Shown piece after piece: positions 51,001 through 60,910 of a stretch of 64,000 bases of DNA. This DNA is from Diphasiastrum complanatum. Taxonomy: Eukaryota; Streptophyta; Lycopodiopsida; Lycopodiales; Lycopodiaceae. The DNA lies in contig CM055097.1 of assembly GCA_029204225.1 (NCBI GenBank), positions 65,603,040 through 65,667,039 on the forward strand, given 5' to 3'. The position numbers and the translations under genes were made by a program. Position 1 is the first letter of the stretch. Each line of letters opens with the position of its first letter. Below the pieces are notes generated by a model, which saw nothing but the letters and a program-made list of their open reading frames with translations, did no database searches and was not told the DNA's origin.

Positions 51001-52047
51001 ACAAGCTTCATCATTTGCTGTATAGATAGACTTTATAGGTCCATCATAAGATAAGAGAGAAGAGAAAAACTCCCTTTTACTAGTCATGTGTGAACTAGCA
51101 CCCGAGTCAATCCACCAAGGATCTTCTCCTTTGAAGCTTGTTGAAGAAAATATGGACATCATGAGAGAGTCCTCATGTGAACTCTCCTCCTCCTCCTCTT
51201 TGCTCATGTTGGCTTGGCTTTGATCTTGCTTCCTCTTGAAGCATTCCGAGGCATAATGCCCCATCTTGCTACAATAGTAGCACTTCACCTTTGATTTGTC
51301 CTTCTTGACTTTGGTGGTTGATGGAGATGCCTTTGGGGGTCCTTCTTGATCCTCAAGCTTTGTAGACTTCTTGAATGTTGATCCTTTGCCTTTGGACTTG
51401 CCTTTGCCTTTGGTGAAGAGAGCTTGGTCATCTCCACCTTGGATGGAAAGCCTATCCATCCTCTCTTGCATTTGGCTCCTTCTTGATTCCTCGGCCATGA
51501 GTGTGCCTTGGAGTTCTTCAAGTATGGGTAGCTTACCCATAATTGCATATCCCTGAACCAAATTGTCAAATTCAAATCTTAGTCCATTCATTATGAGTTG
51601 AACAAGCTCTTCATCCTTGATAGGGTCACCTATAAAGGCTAGCTCTTTGTTCAATTCCTTTACTCTTAGGACAAAAGTATGTGCACTCTCTCCTTTCTTT
51701 TGATAGCTTCTATAGATTTGATTCTTCAAAGCTAACATTCTAGTTTGGTTCTTGGATTCATAGACCTTTTGCAAAGTCTCCCAAGCATCTTGAGTTGAAG
51801 TGCAATCTCCTACCTCTCTTAAGAGTTCATTTGCAACATTCATTTTTATGCAATGTAGTGCAACATTGCACCTCTTGATGTATTTGGCTTTTTCTTGAGG
51901 ATGAATAGGTTCACCCTCCTTACCATTTACAATTTCCATCAGATCTTGCATGATCATGATAGATTCCATTCTAACTTTCCATATGGAATAGTTAGTTTTG
52001 TTGAGCCTTTCATTAGTATCCAAAAGATATGCATTTATAGATGCCAT
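48079..52047 (-). CDS. Ty1/copia gag-pol polyprotein, 1,322 residues, intact
   Basis: One open frame with all copia domains in order. Gag UBN2 domain is about residues 15-200 (LNKTNYSIWKVRMESIMIMQ, ESAHTFVLRVKELNKELAF). A Lys-rich linker leads to one zinc knuckle CYYCSKMGHYASEC near 255-270. Protease WWIDSGASSHM (catalytic DSG) is near 310. Integrase: WHKRLGHV...CEACALSKAH zinc domain near 445-490, LIHSDV and FIDDYSRYCW, LRSDNGGEF, YTPQQNGVAERRNRTL, giving D, D and E. RT from about 825: GCKWVFKLKLNANGSVNKHK, LVAKGYAQERGIDY, FAPVAKMVTIR, with LFLIYVDDIIISGN holding the catalytic YVDD. RNase H: FSDSDFAGDKRDRKSTSAY, SLSSTEAEYKAL. The product self-cleaves into capsid and enzymes and makes cDNA in cytoplasmic particles. 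The single frame without a shift is usual for plant copia. No missing catalytic residue is seen. Confidence 0.97.
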   Translation of the reverse strand: MASINAYLLDTNERLNKTNYSIWKVRMESIMIMQDLMEIVNGKEGEPIHPQEKAKYIKRCNVALHCIKMNVANELLREVGDCTSTQDAWETLQKVYESKNQTRMLALKNQIYRSYQKKGESAHTFVLRVKELNKELAFIGDPIKDEELVQLIMNGLRFEFDNLVQGYAIMGKLPILEELQGTLMAEESRRSQMQERMDRLSIQGGDDQALFTKGKGKSKGKGSTFKKSTKLEDQEGPPKASPSTTKVKKDKSKVKCYYCSKMGHYASECFKRKQDQSQANMSKEEEEESSHEDSLMMSIFSSTSFKGEDPWWIDSGASSHMTSKREFFSSLLSYDGPIKSIYTANDEACKIEGVGSIPLCLGSSKKINIEGVLYIPTITKNLLSVGQMVDNGFNVDFASNECFIKKKGKIVAKGTRLGKLYKLDAFVDTNVVMLAEKSKISTFTLWHKRLGHVNSGSMEAMIKEEYALGLPRSIGKEDKVCEACALSKAHKKVFPNSITKSSHPLELIHSDVHIASTKSNGGSSMFLTFIDDYSRYCWVFLLSFKSQVFDTFVKFKLFVEKHHNHSIKILRSDNGGEFISNEFKAFCEEEGIKKETSCPYTPQQNGVAERRNRTLCECSKALRLDACLSKSFWGESLVCANYLMNRVSCKAIEGKTPYEMLYGKKPNLNHLKVFGCICYVHVPLETRTKEDPSSTRGIMLGYASSSKGYKVYLPSLNKFVVSRDVIFDEHHMHMLEEGSSAPTIKKKMAEEQDLGFEEELMEEQAPNPPITPRRSSRAKVEPSRLTYQGKGQQVEGISSTSYALSSFEEPSNVEDALNSKEWYKAMLDEYDALIENETWLLVERPQRNVIGCKWVFKLKLNANGSVNKHKARLVAKGYAQERGIDYEETFAPVAKMVTIRLIIALASHFGWILCQMDVSNAFLNGFLEEDIYMEQPQGFIKHGMENKVCHLQRSIYGLKQASRSWNSRLHCYLISLYFVQSEYDLTLYIKFDDVGIVLFLIYVDDIIISGNSVDGIEKIKIDLSLEFKMVDLGCLHFILGIEVLRGSDFIFISQVNYAQSLLKKFKMEVCKSVDTPMEQDVKVPNEDDERSFMDITLFRQLIGSLMWITITRPDLSFSVCRLSQSMQNPLNIHWKKAKRILRYISGTLDFGILYRGDVINLHAFSDSDFAGDKRDRKSTSAYSTFIGEGVVSWLSKKQETISLSSTEAEYKALTTTTKEVLWIKRLLVELKIMDSEEAPIIYNDNISAQHLASNPIFHARSKHIEICHHFVREMVQAKEIALEHVPSNECVADLLTKPLQKTPFMKFRSSLGVISKAMIEPS

Positions 52048-52846
52048 CTAGTCTCCTAGTCAAGGACTTGACACAAATGAAGGTTACTTCTATTGATTTG
52101 ATTGAAGGTCTACCTTATCCCACTTCTTAGGGACCTGAAAAGATCAGTAATAGACTTCCTATAAATATCTAAGAATGATCTCTAACAAAATCAAATCATA
52201 GAATACTAGAAACAATGCACTTGCTTGATTGAAGTAGACAATACTAGTAGAATTGCCTCTCTTTCTATAAAGAACATTAAAGCTTCCAAATGATCTGATC
52301 AAGAGTGAATTTCAGCAACCTAATATACTTCCAAAATCACTTGTAAAAGATCTAAATGGAACTTAATGAGGAGGCAACACAATCTACTATCCAATCACAA
52401 GCAAAAAATGATCAAAATTGATGAAAAATTGATCTAATTTGGTGCATAAGTCAAGCAATGGTTGGACTGAACCTAAATCACTTTAGGAGGTGCCTACTAC
52501 ACCTTAGAACAGCCTTGAAGAGTCCCCAAAACTCTGATCTTCCCTCTCCTTGAATGCTAGAAAGCCTCATCTATGAAATCACCTCCAAAACTCGCTTAGA
52601 AATCAATGCTTGGAGCAAGCAAAACTTGCTATCTTGGTAATGTGAATTGAATTCAACTTTGCCTCTGGTTTTAGACACCTAAACACCTGCAAATGAAGTC
52701 ACACAACACCAATCTCCAATGTATTTGACTCACTTTGAGTTCTAGAATCAATACTAGATGCTAAGATCCAATCTACACAAGATTTAGATCAAAAATTGTG
52801 ATCAAATTGAATGAAAACCAAGGATTTAGCTCATTTCAGCCTTTAG

Positions 52847-52858
52847 GCTCTGATACCA
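52847..52858 (-). promoter_or_regulatory. primer binding site of the intact copia, tRNA-iMet
   Basis: TGGTATCAGAGC on the minus strand, immediately after the 5' LTR. It is the standard copia primer site. 52,048-52,846 is the untranslated leader between this site and gag. Confidence 0.95.
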
Positions 52859-53463
52859 TGTAAAAATTACAGCAAATAAGGATCCTAAAACACTTGAAAT
52901 GATGAGGGAAACAATAGATTATGATTTCATAAGATTAGCACAAGTTGAACCATCAAAATCCATCAAAAATCTATGCTTGAACCTCACTAAATGGCCCAAA
53001 TCCTTGAAGAAGGCTTCACACGTAGGAAAGTACGGCCTCCCACAGTCTGAGTACTGTACACCAGACCTACATTCAATCCTATAATCATTAGTAATCACAA
53101 GTACTCAAACAATTATGAACATAGAGAGCAATTGCACCATTATGAGAGAAAAAACATGAAATTGCTTGATTGATTTTGGTGAGATATCATCACCTATATA
53201 TACATGATCCATCACGGTTTTGGGCAGGTATGAGTAGCCCTAAACCTATCCCTAATGCTAATTTTGGTGGATCTTTCATCCCTACCAAGTTAGGGTTGGA
53301 ATCTTGGAGATCCCTCAACAATGCAAAAATTACCAAAACAGAACATCCTTATGAATGGAATCCTATGCTATTTGGCACGTGTGACAAGCCACATCATGAC
53401 CATCTAACTATTTACAAGTCATATGACCAAAACTAGTCAAGCTAGAATTGTGAATTTTTAACA
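52859..53463 (-). repeat. 5' LTR of the intact copia
   Basis: 605 bp; partner of 47,383-48,064. It would hold the element promoter. The 77-bp indel and a few substitutions separate the two. Confidence 0.97.
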
Positions 53464-55640
53464 GTCTGCAGGGCTGACCAAGATCACCTTCTGGGCATTG
53501 GGTGGTACACTGGATCTACCCGTAGAACCGCATGAGCCGTAAGATATTCTTTGATAAGCTCTGGGTTGCGTAAAAGTGCCGCCTTCCTCCACTTTGGTTG
53601 AGGATGCAGGAGCGAAAGGATATCAGTCAGCTTCTTTTTTCGAGCTTTCCTGGTGGTGTATAGCCGCCTCTTGTTGTGACATCTGGATATTTGGCTGGGT
53701 GAGGAGGAGGTGAGAGGTGGGGAAGAAGTGCGAGGAGGATGAATGGAAAGTCTGAAATTTGGCAAGGATGCCTGATGGTTGGGGACCTTGGACAATGACA
53801 TTATAATGAGTCGAGGCCGCATTATAGCAGACGATTAACATGGCTGGATGATATTGGTGGCAGTCATGATATAGGGCTCTGAGCTCGTTACAAGCGAGGC
53901 GGAGGGCATCAGGATGTGCGACAACGGTGGTTTTTGGCATTGCTTGATATGCTCTACGAGGGCGTCGGAAGGCTTCTCTAATCCTGTTGGCTAGTACTCT
54001 GGCGCGTACCACCTGCTGGTGTTGTGAAGATGAAGATCCGAATTAGAGAGAGGGGGAGCAGAGAAAGGCAGAGAGAAATAATAAAAAGCTAGTCTAACTA
54101 AGTATTGGAAAATGAAAGGTAAATTACCGTCTAAAGCAGTGGAAAATTCTAGAATGGCATTGAACTACTTTTTGAGGGTTCTTAATTGGCCTTCGGCTGC
54201 CTGGAGCGCTTGCTCATCTTCTTGGAGCATGGCGCGTAGGGTTGTCAGCTCGGTATCCTTGGTGTGGAGCTTAATGTCATGAAGCTTTTTTTGATCCTGG
54301 TAAGTTTGCAGCACACGGCCAGAGTGGTCCTTATAATATTCGGCGCGCTTCCTCTACAACTTTTGAGCGGCCAATGTTTTGTCTTCTGCCACGACTACCA
54401 TCTGATCTAGGGCAACCTCTTGGATGGCCTGCACCTGTTGGTTTGCTTGTTGGACTTTCATTTCCAGGGCTGCTTGTTGAGTCTTGAAGTTGGTTTGGGC
54501 TCGCGGATTCTCTGTTCGCTTCTTCGAGACATTACGCTCCAATTGGTAGACATAGTCCTTGAGGGATCTCTATGAGGCTTGGAGAGATTCGGATTCATGT
54601 TCCAGCGTTGTCTGTTTCATGACCAGGTGTTGGCGGTTAGATTGATAAGTTTGTCATACTGTGTTCTCCTGAAAAATCTCTGGAGGATGGCCATGTATTG
54701 TTGGTGATATTGAGCTATTGGCTTTCTTGATCTGGTCGGTCAACTGATGGACTAAGTTCTGTGACTCTCTTTCCTCTCTTTTTCTCTCTCTTGGTTCAGT
54801 CGCGCGACCTGATCAATCAAGGCCTGCAGCGTTTGCCTCGCCACCGATTGGCCATGGGATTGCTCAATAGCTCTTTCGGAGAGCATCTAGTAGAGTTGAT
54901 GTTGAAGGCCCGTTAAGGTGGTCCAGCAGCTCAGTGCCTGAGTATCCCAGTTGGCCGATTGCGACAGAGTTATGACAGATGGTAGAAGAGATGTGGTGAC
55001 GGAGATGGTGGTGATTAGCGGAACGATGGTGGTGAAAACGGTGGTAACAATGGGAGTGACAATGGAGGTGATCGGAGTAGTGATGGTAGAGACGAGTGTG
55101 GGGCGAACAGGAGACGAAACAATTGAAATAGAGACAGAGAGGGTGGATGAGGTGGCGATGGCACGAGTGGCGATGGTGGGAGCGATGGAACTTGTGACAA
55201 CGATCAAGATAGGGGAAATAATTATAGGGCGGATAGGGCTATGCACAGGGGACGCGATCGGAACTATGTGGGAAGAGCGGATGGGGCCATGTGCAGGGGG
55301 GGACAATCTGAACTTTGGGATTGCTGGGCTAGTGCGTGTTTGAGTGGATGGCGTAGGAGAGGAGGTAAAATGGCCGACCAACAGTAGCGCGAGAGCATGT
55401 GAGGAGAGGTTGGCAGATGGAGAGGAGAGTGGGGGCGTTTTTACACCTAGATGCTCTAGATGCATATAGGCGATGACGGTGATGAGACCACCGCATGTGA
55501 TTCGTGAGGGGTGCTTGAAAGCAGCCTATAACTCTTTCACGAGAAACGAGGCCCAATCATAGACTGTGTCCAGTCCTCCCATCATGGTCATCTTGATGAT
55601 GACCTGCTTGGATACACGGAGGGGACGATGGGAACTGACA
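53464..55640 (-). pseudogene. coiled-coil repeat family, copy B, 5' part: unrecognised protein
   Basis: The minus strand reads, from about 55,600 down: MMGGLDTVYDWASFLVKEL, stop, AAFKHPSRITCGGLITVIAY, then a Ser/Thr/Pro/Ile-rich low-complexity region (55,400-54,960). Two coiled-coil segments follow (LSERAIEQSHGQSVARQTLQ near 54,880; KTQQAALEMKVQQANQQVQA near 54,450). After LKKYFNAILEFSTALDG comes a GTAATT donor-like site (about 54,127) and a CAG acceptor-like site (about 54,013), then VRARVLANRIREAFRRPRRA. The chain runs to RKAALLRNPELIKEYLTAH and VDPVYHPMPRR near 53,485, where the copia interrupts it. A few stops break the frame. A mobile-element ORF1-like or captured gene origin is possible; I do not recognise the family. 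Confidence 0.5.
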
Positions 55641-56528
55641 ATTATGGTGGCGAATAGAAAATCTATCGCATGACAACTCAATAGAAAGCACACGACTCTA
55701 TGCTCACCAATAATAATATGGAATTTTGGAGCTTCAGGAGGGCTAGCTATAAGGTATGATTACTTGCATGCAGATGTACTCTCTATTAAAGAGAAAACTT
55801 CCAATAAAACGTACAATGTGAGGCGTCGAGTCCACCAATAGTTTATAAAAGAAACATTGGAGTTCATACAAGGAAATAAGAAAGCATTGTTTTGTTTACA
55901 ATATACGTGCAAGCATGATCATTAAAAACTATATAAAGGGGAACAACTAATATAAGATACCTTCTACTTGGAAAAAATGAGAAAAAGCCATTGGTCTCGA
56001 AAAACATCACTTTGTAAAACATTGGTGACAGAAACACAAATTATAAAAAATGCATCGTAAGTTTGCATTATTGAAGGAGAATAGATAAAATAATTTTCAG
56101 CCTCCAAACTTATTAACAGATTTGGTGTGATAATAATCCTTGGAACAGAATAAATAATAACTATTTCATTCTGCTTTGGGAGCAATGTCTAAGATTTTGA
56201 CTGTTCAAATTATTTCATCAGCAACCAACTTCCAAAAGTGCATTGCCCTCTATTTGGAATTAACATCTGTTTAGCTCACTGCTATCTTGTACATGGTGTG
56301 ATATCTAGATTTTTTACAAGAGAAAAGTATTAACAACCTATTCCCATGTACTTTGAACTTAGTGTGGCATAAGTTGTTGCAACTCAGGCTTTTGTTGTAA
56401 CGGAGGTTACTGCCATAACAGTAATGCATGCCTGGTTTTTTTTTATGAGCTGGTTACATGCTACTAAGAGCATGCAACCTAACAGTTATCTCACTGTGAG
56501 GTCAAAAAAAACATTATGGATTTCTCGC
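55641..56528. other. intergenic DNA, no gene seen
   Basis: AT-rich with short chance frames only. Confidence 0.5.
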
Positions 56529-56609
56529 ATGCATATTACCTGTTGCCTTTTGGGCGTGCATACTACCAGTTGCCTCCTTAACATGCATAATACCAGTTGT
56601 GCTTTGAGC
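56529..56609. repeat. three-copy 27-bp tandem repeat
   Basis: Units begin ATGCATATTACC (56,529), GTGCATACTACC (56,556) and ATGCATAATACC (56,583), each followed by an (A/T)GTTG core. Too few and too diverged to be a CRISPR-type array. Confidence 0.8.
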
Positions 56610-58101
56610 TTTGATCAAGAAATTTCAGACTACTCTTAATGTATTTCACAATTTTGCTTATGTCATCCTCTTACTTTGGTTGATGATCATTCCAAATTTG
56701 ATGAAAATGGTTTTGTAGATTCTTGGAGAAAGAACCTCAATCTATTCCTGCCCAAACTCTCCTCAGCTGAGGACTTAAATGAGAAAGTTTTAATTGATGC
56801 TTGCTAAATTGTCTACCTACCATATCATCTTGCTGTAATGTTAGGCTAACCTTGAGCCATATACTAGCGCTTGCTACTATCTTTATTTTCATTATCACAA
56901 CTCAGGATCTATTATTTTAAATGCAACAGTGCATTAGGAACAACCATGTCAATCTCATTGGATAAAGGCCGTGTCGTATGGCTTTGGGCTTTAGAGAGGT
57001 GAACAGATGTCCAAAACTTTCCTCAGAAATAATGAATAGCCCAACATTGTGAGCGTAATAACCTTTGATCTTTTGAGCCCATGAGCTTTACACGCATGAC
57101 CTCTTTATATAGGTGACTGCCACACATACTTCAAACCAGGATAAATGGTGACCGTCTAACTGCTGAAGTCGGAATAACTTTTTGTACTCTGAGAGAATTA
57201 TTCAATGCTAAAAACTAATATAAACATTGAACATACGCCACAGGTGATAACCTCCATATGAAATTACAGAACAGCGAGCTCCTTTAAGAGCTGCCCACAT
57301 CTCACCGCACTGTCTCTGCCAGCTCCCTGCTGCCCATGGCACACTCGAGTGCCTTGGTAGAAATCTACGAATAACTTGCGTTAATGTCAAATGGAAAACA
57401 ATGGAAATAAAGCTCCAAAGGAGACTACAAAATAAAGTTCTCTGAATAAGTACAGAATAAATAGTCTGGATTTCCTCTCTTTGAAGAAAGGTTCAAAAAT
57501 ATAACATAACCAAACAAAACCATTTCTCTTTTGTCTTTTATTTGAAAGGTGACCACATGTGAGAGCATCATATAAGGATGAAGGAGAGAGAAAGATCGTA
57601 AAAATAACTTAAGCACAATAACATTATTGCACAAAGCATAAACTCATCATGTGTTATTCTCTTGGAATAAAACCTTAGAAAAATGTTTTACTGCCAAGGA
57701 CAGAATGCCCTAAGGATTACTCCTTGGGCGATCAATTACAAATGGCTAACACTAGATAGCATTGTCCATGACTACAGGAATGACAACCTTTTTGTAACGA
57801 TATCTAAAACAAACATAAAGGTATGAATTACTGAGCAGAATGCTTGAGTTTGAAACTACAAAACTTAAAAAGCTCGTAAAGTTTGCTCTCTGCGATAATT
57901 TTCACCAGAAGAGGAATTCTATCACTAAAATGAGAGAGGAACGGTACCTGCAACCATAACACCAGATAGCTTCTCAGTGGTGTCTAACAATGGATGATCA
58001 CTAGCAATGGAACTATAAAAGGCCTCCTTTATCTTCTCAATGAAGTTAAGCAAGTACCTGTATCAAACATCACAAGGAAATGATGACCAGAAGTCCCAAC
58101 T
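56610..58101. other. 3' flank of the UXT gene, possible 3' UTR
   Basis: Directly downstream (minus strand) of the UXT stop codon. At 57,953-58,058 the minus strand has an open stretch (YLLNFIEKIKEAFYSSIASD) bordered by AG and GT, but the UXT frame has already ended, so I treat it as UTR. Nothing else is recognised. Confidence 0.4.
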
Positions 58102-60832
58102 TCAAAAGTCCTTGCCAGAACCAGACCTGTTCCAAAGGGGTGGGATGATCGTAGCATCATCTGTGGACTTCTGAGATAATCCGCCGTTATCAACTAGCAG
58201 TAATGGGTCTGTCTCCATATCTTTCATTATCTATAAGAAGTTGACGGCATAAGAGCATCCATATTAGCTCTACTTGTAAAGAAACTACTAAACTATGTGT
58301 ACAGGCCATTAATTAATTTAAACTAAAAAATCTAAACTCCTAAGCAAATCTGCTTTTTTTGGCATTTTTGTGCATTTTTTTGGGCTACTTTTGGGGGTGG
58401 GAAAATAAAAAAAAATTAATTAATTAATTAACTGTACGATTCACCACGGTTCCAACTAAAATTTTCTGAGAACAGTACGGTTCACTACTGTACGGTTCTC
58501 AAAACCGTGGTGAACCATACACGGTCCATTAATTCTATGGAACCAAATGACAATTAGTAAGAAGAAGAAAAAAAATAATGATGAGGATGATAATTCAAAT
58601 AAAATAATCGTCTTTAGATGTCATAACATTTTTAAATATAGGTATCACCAATATATGGTATGTTCGTCTTTGATAGAGATGCCAGTACGAGAGGTGTTGA
58701 AAAACTTTATTACTTCTATTAAACCAACATGATTGTTTAAAATCCAGATACAATTTACATGAACATCTGCATCCTTAAGTAAGTTTATCCAAAGCTCATT
58801 AATAGAAGGAAGCAAGGCGTTTAAGCAGTTACTTAGCCACTTAGAAAGGTCAGTCAGCATAGTTTTATAGATAGATCAAGGTCTTTTAGGGACTTTCATA
58901 TAAATTTCCACGCAACACACAAAAATTGAAGATTTGGGTAACAATTAAAGTTATAAGAATGACAAACATTTTGATGATATTTGCAAACAAATACAAAATT
59001 ATTTGAGCATTTCTCCACACACAAAATGACAAACGTCTATGAAACTTACGAAAAACTTCCACCTCGGTAGAAATTGAAGTATGAGTATTAGAAGATGAAA
59101 CAGATGAGACTTTTTTCAAATTCAAATCCAAATAATTTAGAACTTTAGCTTTCCATTCAAATAACAAACTATGGACTCCAATATATTCTTCAATACGGTA
59201 AGTGAACTTATTACTACTCGTCAATGTTTCATGAACATTTTCGAAACGCCTTTTTCAAAAAGGGTTTGAAACGGGAAAGAATCGGCAAACCTTGGAGAAG
59301 CCCGTTCCGACCAAAATGGGTTGAAACGTTCCGGTCCGAACGTTCCGGAACGTTCCTGGTCGGAACGATATTCATATAACTTTAATTATTTTAATTATTT
59401 ATATGAGATTTATCCTTTATAAAAAACGTATTTTTTTTTTTTTTTGAGGGCATCGTTTCGAAACGAAACACGTTCTGGAACGCGTTCCGTTCCAGATTGG
59501 GCAACTAAGCACTAATCACCTACTAATCTAGATTCTATCATAGTTGTGTCGAACCGCGGTTCATTCAAAGAACAGCCAGTTCGAATCGGCCCGGTTCAAA
59601 CCATTTTTTTGGTTCGAACCGAAGAAAAAAATACACGGTTCGAACCGTTTTTTGGCATTTTCCTGTTAGGAATTAATGGATTAATTAATTCATTGTAGAG
59701 GCCAGCCTGTGTGCTAGAAGGCCTATTTCTATTTTTAGTATAGGTGCTATCTATTTTTAGTATAGGTACCTAAGTTAGTACCAATTTTGCTAGAATAGTA
59801 TAGAAATCTATTTTAACCAAGTTAGCATAGATTTCTATTGTTAAGTCTTCATAATAGCATTTCAATTGCTATTGTAGAAGGATAGCTTTTGCTTTTCATT
59901 GTGGGCAGTCTCTATAAGAGTAGATGGGCGCCCACCTCCATTGTAATCTCGATTTCCAGCTTATGAAGCATAGCTTCTTGCAGTCTCTCTTCTTCTTCAG
60001 ATTGTGGTTGATGTTTTGTGTGAGTACTAATAAGATTAGTCTACTCCGAATAAAGAATTTCTGCGATTCTAACATGGTATCAGAGCCATCTCGTTAAGAT
60101 CGGGATCTACGGAAGGAGAAGATCAACGCTGCAGGTTTTACTGGTGGAGATCGCATCTGGTGGGGGTGCTATTTGATGAAGGTTATATCTAGTGGAGGCG
60201 TCATCATGTGCAAGTTTTTCTGGTGGAGGTCACATCTGGCGCAGGTAGCTTCTAGACAGGCAGCAGTATCAGACAGGCAGATCTGAGGGAGGCAACATCC
60301 AGGACAACAGAACAGGTGTTTTCTTGTGCATGTTTAATGTGGTGCAAGTTCATCTGAAGGTGGCGGCAGGAACCAGACAGGCAGTACCTTAGGCAGCAGC
60401 GATCAGGACAGGTGTTCCTGAGGGCAGCAGCAGCTGGAGAAGGCAATACCTGAGTAGGTACATCAACTTATCTGTGAAGGATAAGGTGATTCCGCTGATC
60501 AGGAATGCAGTTGGGCCTAAGGATGCATGGGATATCCTTAAGAACACATATGAAACGGTAAGTAAGTCTCGAGTGTTGTTCTTGAACAATAAGCTTCATA
60601 CCTTGAAAATGGAATCAGAAGAATCCATTACAGATTTTATTACCAGAGTGAAGGATTTAAGAGATCAGTTGTCTTCTATAGGGGAAATTGTACTTGATAA
60701 TACTCTCCTCTCCGCAGCAGGGATGACCATACAAACGCCGATCCCGTAGCATCCCCCCGTGGGTCGGACTCGGAAAACCCTCCCAGATGTGCTCGAACCC
60801 GAGAGGCGTTCCATGTGAACTTTCGACAAAAT

Positions 60833-60910
<78 letters not shown>

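Larger units (their letters stand above)
47383..53463 (-). mobile_element. intact Ty1/copia retrotransposon
   Basis: 6,081 bp on the minus strand, flanked by a perfect 5-bp target duplication GTCTG (47,378-47,382 and 53,464-53,468). It has two LTRs with TG...CA ends, a perfect tRNA-iMet primer site, a purine tract and a single uninterrupted gag-pol frame. All features needed for autonomous movement are present in sequence. The LTRs are nearly identical outside one 77-bp indel, which points to a recent insertion. It sits in copy B of the coiled-coil repeat family. Confidence 0.97.

Noticed and set aside
54951-55343. Plus-strand Val/Met/Thr-rich protein
   Set aside because: It is the antisense shadow of the low-complexity Ser/Thr/Pro stretch in the minus-strand repeat ORF.
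56529-56609. CRISPR-like short repeat array
   Set aside because: Three adjacent diverged 27-bp units without spacers in eukaryotic DNA; a minisatellite.
57953-58058. Extra coding exon on the minus strand (YLLNFIEKIKEAFYSS)
   Set aside because: It has AG and GT borders, but the UXT frame ends upstream of it and no other gene context supports it. UTR is simpler.
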